A stretch of 15,185 bases of DNA from CANNDT01 sp945876205 (GTDB lineage: Bacteria; Acidobacteriota; Vicinamibacteria; Vicinamibacterales; UBA2999). Where the stretch lies: assembly GCA_947503365.1 (NCBI GenBank), contig CANNDT010000106.1, positions 1 to 15,185 of the forward strand, in the 5' to 3' direction. Position numbers and translations under genes: made by a program. The notes beneath the pieces were generated by a model. It ran no database searches, had not been told where the DNA came from, and saw only the letters and a program-made list of their open reading frames with translations. This document shows, one piece after another, positions 13,674-15,185 of the stretch. The first letter of the stretch is position 1. Each line of letters opens with the position of its first letter.

Positions 13674-14654
13674 TTAGTCGAAGCGATATACCGTCTCGTT
13701 CGACGCCACCACCATCTCGCCGTTTGGACCGAAAGCGACGCCGACCAGCGCGCTGCCTGACACGACGATCTCCGGGGGACGGTCCTCTGACGTAAACCGG
13801 TAGACCCCGCTCGCACCCGCGAGCGCGTCGACGACGTGCAGCGTGCCGTCTGGCGCGAAGGCCAGGCCCTGCGGACGGCCGAGGGGCGTCGAGAGCGTCG
13901 TGACTTCGCCATGCCGATCGATGCGGTGGACGTAGTCGTACGACCCGAGCGTCGGTCCGCTTACGAACAACTCTCCCGCGGGACTCATGGCGAGGTGGAA
14001 TGCGGCGACGCTCGCGGGCAGGGTGGCAAAGGGCGCGGCCTGCGCGTCCTTGATGCGGAAGATCGTCCCGGATCGATCGCCCACGTACATCGCGCCGTCA
14101 TCGCCAAACGCGATGCCGCACGCGACGCCCAGGTCGGCCGCCACCTGCTCGCACGTACCGTCCTCGTCGATCCTGTAGACGGCGCCGTCGAAGCGGCTCG
14201 AGACGTACAGCAGGCCGTTGGGGCCGAATGCCATTGACGTGGCGTTCACGATCCCCGAGACAAATGGCTCGCGCGTGCCGCTGGGCGTCACGCGGAACAC
14301 CGACACCGGCGCTTCCTGTCCACGCGCCCCGCTGTAGGTCACATACAGGTTGCCGTGCGTGTCGTAGATGGGATTGTCGACCTGGTGGAGTCCCGTGGCC
14401 CATTCGCCGCCGATCGTCACGTAGGTTTCGCCCGGCACGCCGGCGATTCGAATCGGTGCCGGTCCGGCATCGACATCACCGGGGATGGTGAAGACCACGC
14501 GATGCGACGAGGCAAACGCCACGCGCGCCGGGGCGTCGCCCACGGTAATGGTCGAGAGGCTCTCTACTGGAAATCCGGACCCGTGGATGGTGACGCGACC
14601 GCCTGCCACCGCGCGTACGGGACTAATCGCGGTGACGGATGGGTAGCTGCTCAT
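13674..14654 (-). CDS. IPT/TIG domain plus NHL-type beta-propeller protein
   Basis: A 326-residue protein from ATG 14652-14654; an alternative TTG start at 14663 adds three residues. Residues about 6-81 form an IPT/TIG Ig-like domain (SVTAISPVRAVAGGRVTIHG, ending TYVTIGG). The rest is a propeller with NHL/SMP-30-like repeats: MAFGPNGLLYV (141), IAFGDDGAMYVGD (181), LAMSPAGELFV (221), LAFAPDGTLHVVD (264), VAFGPNGEMVV (306). Such proteins usually bind ligands or act as surface lectin-like proteins. No signal peptide is visible from either start, which is unusual because most IPT proteins are exported. It lies 52 bases downstream of the HNH gene on the same strand and ends 10 bases from the convergent CDGSH gene. 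Confidence 0.88.
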   Translation of the reverse strand: MSSYPSVTAISPVRAVAGGRVTIHGSGFPVESLSTITVGDAPARVAFASSHRVVFTIPGDVDAGPAPIRIAGVPGETYVTIGGEWATGLHQVDNPIYDTHGNLYVTYSGARGQEAPVSVFRVTPSGTREPFVSGIVNATSMAFGPNGLLYVSSRFDGAVYRIDEDGTCEQVAADLGVACGIAFGDDGAMYVGDRSGTIFRIKDAQAAPFATLPASVAAFHLAMSPAGELFVSGPTLGSYDYVHRIDRHGEVTTLSTPLGRPQGLAFAPDGTLHVVDALAGASGVYRFTSEDRPPEIVVSGSALVGVAFGPNGEMVVASNETVYRFD

Positions 14655-14664
14655 GTAGGTCAAC

Positions 14665-14678
14665 GGTCAATTATGACC
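14665..14678. promoter_or_regulatory. Palindromic putative operator over a -10-like box
   Basis: GGTCAATTATGACC is an inverted repeat with 5-base arms around ATTA. On the minus strand it contains CATAAT, a 5/6 match to a -10 box. Extra half-sites lie on both sides: AGGTCA at 14657-14662 and TGACCT at 14687-14692. It sits in the short gap between the HNH gene and the IPT/NHL gene. A repressor operator controlling the latter is a reasonable inference. Confidence 0.45.
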
Positions 14679-14706
14679 TCTGACTCTGACCTTGGCCGTT
14701 GGCCTC

Positions 14707-15185
14707 TCAGGTATCGTCGTCGAGCTCGACGTTCCAGTACAGGTAGTCGCGCCAGCTCTCGGGGGCGTCGCGAAGCCCGATCGTGATCCGCATCGCGGGC
14801 GCCGAATCGGGCCGGCGCGGCGTGCGCTGCAGCCGCATGCGGGCCTCGACCGGCGTGCGTCCGCCCTTCTTCCGGTTGCAGGTGACGCAGCAGGTGACGA
14901 TGTTCTCCCAGTCTTTGCGGCCGCCCTGCGCCACGGGCACGACGTGGTCGAACGTCAGCTCGGACGTGGGTAAAGTCTCGCTGCAGTACTGGCAGGTGTG
15001 ATTGTCGCGCGCGTAGATGTTCGCCCGGGAGAACGGCACGTAGTCGAACCGGCGCTTGATCCTGACGAAGCGGAGCAGGCGGATGACCGAGGGCAGCTTG
15101 AAGCTGACAGACACCGCCCTTATCTCGCGGTCGTGGACCGCGATCACCTCAACCTTCCCCTGGCACCAGAGCGTAATCGCCTTTT
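14707..15185 (-). CDS. HNH endonuclease family protein, N-terminus beyond the right edge
   Basis: 158 residues are visible before the TGA at 14707-14709. The frame is open to the window edge and begins KAITLWCQGKVEVIAVHDRE, so the GTG at 15147 is internal and not the true start. The HNH fold is clear: YARDNHTCQYC with the first zinc-binding C-x2-C, then TFDHVVPVAQGGRKDWENIV with the catalytic DH and the conserved asparagine, then CCVTCNRKKGGRTP with the second C-x2-C. This layout is found in a widespread family of free-standing HNH proteins about 170-200 residues long, whose role is poorly known. The C-terminal WRDYLYWNVELDDDT is also typical of that family. No restriction or phage genes are adjacent. 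Confidence 0.92.
   Translation of the reverse strand, partial: KAITLWCQGKVEVIAVHDREIRAVSVSFKLPSVIRLLRFVRIKRRFDYVPFSRANIYARDNHTCQYCSETLPTSELTFDHVVPVAQGGRKDWENIVTCCVTCNRKKGGRTPVEARMRLQRTPRRPDSAPAMRITIGLRDAPESWRDYLYWNVELDDDT

Overview
The window is high-GC DNA with Gram-negative features: Sec signal peptides on several hypothetical proteins, clear Shine-Dalgarno (SD) sites at some genes and apparently leaderless starts at others. The gene mix (APC permease, HDOD protein, group I truncated hemoglobin, CDGSH protein, IPT/NHL propeller protein, HNH nuclease, many large secreted hypotheticals) resembles Acidobacteriota (Vicinamibacteria-like). That assignment is an impression from gene content; there is no rRNA or marker gene to confirm it.

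Layout. (1) 1-1011, minus: amino-acid permease whose 3' end lies beyond the left edge. (2) 1012-1210: a 40-bp repeat and a dead fragment of an IS3-family transposase. (3) 1211-1708, minus: small secreted protein in DNA of about 50% GC. (4) 2140-2871, minus: secreted hypothetical whose frame stays open for about 60 codons past its TAA. (5) 3214-10959, plus: an accessory block of large hypotheticals. These are a signal-peptide Ig-like protein with a TPR tail in another frame, a 1178-residue secreted multi-module protein coupled to it by a GTGA overlap, and a gene spread over three frames. (6) 10982-11917, minus: secreted beta-propeller protein meeting the block tail to tail. (7) 11983-12822, plus: HDOD signalling protein. 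(8) 12864-13334, minus, and 13427-13663, plus: a divergent truncated hemoglobin / tandem CDGSH iron-sulfur pair. (9) 13674-14654, minus: IPT/TIG plus NHL propeller protein. (10) 14707-15185, minus: HNH endonuclease whose 5' end lies beyond the right edge.

The accessory block (about 2.1-11 kb) is the part that looks undescribed. It encodes exported or envelope-type proteins built as signal peptide, beta domains or coiled coils, proline-rich linker and cysteine-containing C-terminal module. Three frame breaks and one early stop all fall in this block, while the flanking recognisable genes are intact. This could mean decay, slippage-based variation or assembly error. I recognise no complete known system and assign no function to the block. 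No tRNA, rRNA or CRISPR array was seen.
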